From the NCBI GenBank assembly GCA_035772405.1, contig JAYKKM010000048.1, forward strand, positions 2,177,501 to 2,241,500: a stretch of DNA of 64,000 nucleotides, written 5' to 3'. The DNA is from Chrysogorgia sp. JL179-B06. Its lineage: Eukaryota > Cnidaria > Anthozoa > Scleralcyonacea > Chrysogorgiidae. Numbering within the stretch: the first letter of the stretch is position 1; the number at the start of each line of letters is the position of its first letter. Below the pieces are notes generated by a model that saw only the letters and a program-made list of their open reading frames with translations, had not been told where the DNA came from and made no database searches. Shown here piece after piece: positions 62,141 to 64,000 of this stretch. Made by a program: the position numbers and the translations under genes.

Positions 62141-62600
62141 AACATAGCCTATTACAAAATTATTTTTAAAACGTTGAGTGTTTATTTTAGGACGTTGACT
62201 GGTTTGTGACCGGAGTCTACGTGAAGATTCGTTTACTTTGGGGAGAAGGGAATATAGCGGGTGGTAACAATCTGAACTGATTCTGGCGAAGAGCCTTCTG
62301 TCGTACTTTTCCAACAATGTTTATAAATTCAGAAATATAGCGTCTCTTATAGCATCTCTTTAAAAAAATATTGTACTACATTAAGATCGGCTTCACTTGC
62401 CCCATACACTGGAAGGTCATAGACTATCTTTGAAAGAACAATTGCTTTAAAAAGCAGATCAATTTCCTCTTGGCTATAGCCCTCTTTCCTCAGCTCTCTA
62501 ATTACATACAAACATTTATTTGCTTCAAATAATTTGGTCTTAACGTGCTGAGAAAACATACAGTTGGATTGGAAGGTAACGCCAAGTATAGTAATAATAA
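62141..62600 (-). pseudogene. LINE ORF2 C-terminal fragment
   Basis: The minus reading contains ILGVTFQSNCMFSQHVKTK, IVLSKIVYDLPVYGASEADL, then after frame breaks CYHPLYSLLPKVNESSRR and RPKINTQRFKNNFV. This is a conserved animal LINE 3' end. The 5' truncation joins a telomere-like stretch at 62604. Confidence 0.7.
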
Positions 62601-62603
62601 CCT

Positions 62604-62645
62604 CAAACCTAACCCTAACGGCGTAGCTAACCCTAACCTAACCAA
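62604..62645. repeat. short interstitial telomere-like repeat
   Basis: AACCTAACCCTAAC, an interruption GGCGTAG, then CTAACCCTAACCTAACC: about five CCCTAA-type hexamers with errors. It abuts the 5' truncation point of the LINE fragment. Confidence 0.55.
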
Positions 62646-62794
62646 AAATAAAGACTGCAGACAAAAACAAAAAGGTCCTTTTGAGTCATCACGTTTAGCC
62701 ATTTCACGTAGTAGGTGAATCTTCATCCAAATGACCTGCACGTCATGTGGCGGGTAAAGCGGTCAGTGTTGGCGGAAATGCAAAGAAATGAAAG

Positions 62795-63545
62795 TAGTAT
62801 ACCCCAGTCAAAATACAAATGTAGTTCATATGAAAGATCTTACTGAATTTAGTTTATTTCCAAAGTTTCAGCATTCCTATATTTAGTTAAGAAGATATGG
62901 CTAGTTGAAGTTGGAGAGTTTGTCTCGGCTCGCTCCAATTCCAACGCCATATTCGTTTCTCAAATATGACGTCACTGAGTGTCTCTATCTCGTATTATGT
63001 CTAAGAAGCTCCTCTACTTTCCCAAATGCGGAACTAAATAGGAGGAAGAATAAATGATGAAAGAATCAATACGATTCCCGCTTTCAAGACGTCTAATTGA
63101 ACAGAAGGTTTAACGATTTAAGTAATATGCACCAACAATAGTCTAGTCACCAACAATAGTCTTTCTAAAGACTACAACAACCTGGACGATCAACTTCACA
63201 CATCTAATGATACTCCTAGGTTCTAACCATTTATTTTGAAGTTAAGAAGATCTCACAAGTTGAAGTTGGAGAGTTTGTCCAATACCAACGCCATATTTGT
63301 TTCTCAAATATATGACACGCCTCTATATCTCGTATTATGCCTAAGAAGCTCCTCTACTTTCCCGCATTAGGAACTAAATAGTTTACTTTGATTAATTCTC
63401 CTCCAACGAGCACTCACAACAGCTATCACTACGTGGTCGCCATCAAAACATCTCCACTGTCAATAAAGAATCACTCAATAGCATCACGAAGTATAAACTT
63501 TATTACTTAAATCGTTAAACCTTCTGTTCAACTAGACGTCTTGAC
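62795..63545. repeat. degenerate TTAA-MITE family copies, rearranged
   Basis: Two decayed partial copies (about 62805-63040 and 63236-63490) share gtagttcatatgaaagatc, agttggagagtttgtcc and cctaagaagctcctctac with the 503-bp elements. They are separated by about 195 bp of other DNA. A separate inverted pair (aagacgtctaattgaacagaaggtttaacg at about 63086 and its inverse at about 63508) brackets the region. Confidence 0.6.
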
Positions 63546-63650
63546 GAGTGATGCATAAGATATCCCACGGTCGAACTTATTACCTTTCAAACTTATTTTT
63601 ACTTTTTGTAATCCATTGTCCGCGCTGAAACGGAAGTCTCAGTCAAAAGT

Positions 63651-63657
63651 TATAAAA
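63651..63657 (+). promoter_or_regulatory. TATA box of gene 4
   Basis: TATAAAA lies 84 bp upstream of the ATG at 63735 and about 40 bp before GGTTTAGTCGAG, which resembles the CAGTTTAGACTC start region of gene 1. Confidence 0.55.
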
Positions 63658-63734
63658 ACGAATGCCATGAAAGCAGTGTAGCACAATCAGGTTTAGTCGA
63701 GTAAGAGGTGGAAGTCGAAAGAACAGTAAGGAGG

Positions 63735-64000
63735 ATGCGAGACACGATCGCTTTCGTTTGCTTTCTGGTGATATCGATCTCTTGTTTTCGAGATGGTCAG
63801 ATCATGGCGTTCATGTTCAAACAACGACAAACAAGTTTGTCAGATGGAAAGCCATTGCAGTATTGTGATGTTGACAAGAAAACTGCTATGGTTATGAAGG
63901 AGCTGAGGCTAATCCAAACAAAAGATGAACGACTAGTACATAGTTGGCCATTCAGAGAGGTAGGGACAAGGAGGAGACCAAGAGCGGCCACAAATAAAGT
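63735..64000 (+). CDS. exon 1 of secreted protein gene 4 (family member, cut by window edge)
   Basis: The ATG at 63735 opens 88 codons, and the window ends in AAA|gt, which would be a phase-0 donor as in the other three genes. Residues 1-19 are a signal peptide (MRDTIAFVCFLVISISCF). The segment LQYCDVDKKTAMVMKEL aligns with PDCPIDDKIAAFLKEI of gene 1, and a basic TRRRPRAATNK tail follows where gene 1 has collagen triplets. An earlier donor, GAGAG|gtaggg at 63960, is possible. Exon 2 should lie right of the window. Confidence 0.65.
   Translation, partial: MRDTIAFVCFLVISISCFRDGQIMAFMFKQRQTSLSDGKPLQYCDVDKKTAMVMKELRLIQTKDERLVHSWPFREVGTRRRPRAATNK

Overview
The window looks like animal nuclear DNA, most plausibly a cnidarian (anthozoan-like) genome. 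Coding sequence is split by GT-AG introns. The DNA is AT-rich and full of Penelope-like, CR1/L2-like LINE, pogo, hAT and TTAA-class elements. There are several short secreted proteins with a few Gly-X-Y triplets. The taxon is an inference; no species marker is visible.

Layout. 1-7396: a minus-strand gene for an acidic, Ser/Glu- and Lys-rich nucleolar phosphoprotein (Nopp140/nucleolin-like). Five exons are visible and the 3' end lies off the left edge. 4.4-9.3 kb: small DNA transposons (foldbacks, a pogo-like element, a 62-bp hairpin insertion). 9389-32758: a 23.4-kb minisatellite with a 17-bp unit, about 1,370 units. Fragments of its own left flank are embedded in it and part of it is duplicated at about 3.93 kb. 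33-39 kb: a two-exon Cys-rich secreted-protein gene on the minus strand, with Penelope-like relics and hammerhead-like motifs in its 5.3-kb intron. 39.4-40.7 kb: tandem 277-bp tRNA-derived SINE-like units. 41-48 kb: repeats, a LINE fragment, a hAT MITE, a perfect 68-bp palindrome and a small 14-bp minisatellite. 48.3-60.1 kb: a segmental duplication carrying two collagen-like secreted-protein genes, separated by a LINE with two other elements nested in it. 60-63.5 kb: 503-bp TTAA-flanked foldback MITEs and LINE relics. 63735-64000: exon 1 of a fourth secreted-protein gene, cut by the window edge.

The most interesting biology is a four-member gene family that appears not to be a standard collagen or minicollagen family. 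Three members are assembled over both exons; the fourth is an exon-1 match only. Each has a signal peptide, one conserved Cys in a C-x-x-x-x-K context and, where visible, a phase-0 intron. Exon 2 carries a fixed Cys frame that starts W-P-[FY]-D-C and ends C-x4-C. Collagen triplets are an optional insert: about 15 in one gene, fewer in the second, none in the third. Two further signals stand out: a complete hammerhead ribozyme fold at 57313-57370 with a sister copy at 41036-41097, and the 17-bp array, which is open in all three minus frames for up to 13 kb and would be mis-annotated as giant proteins.
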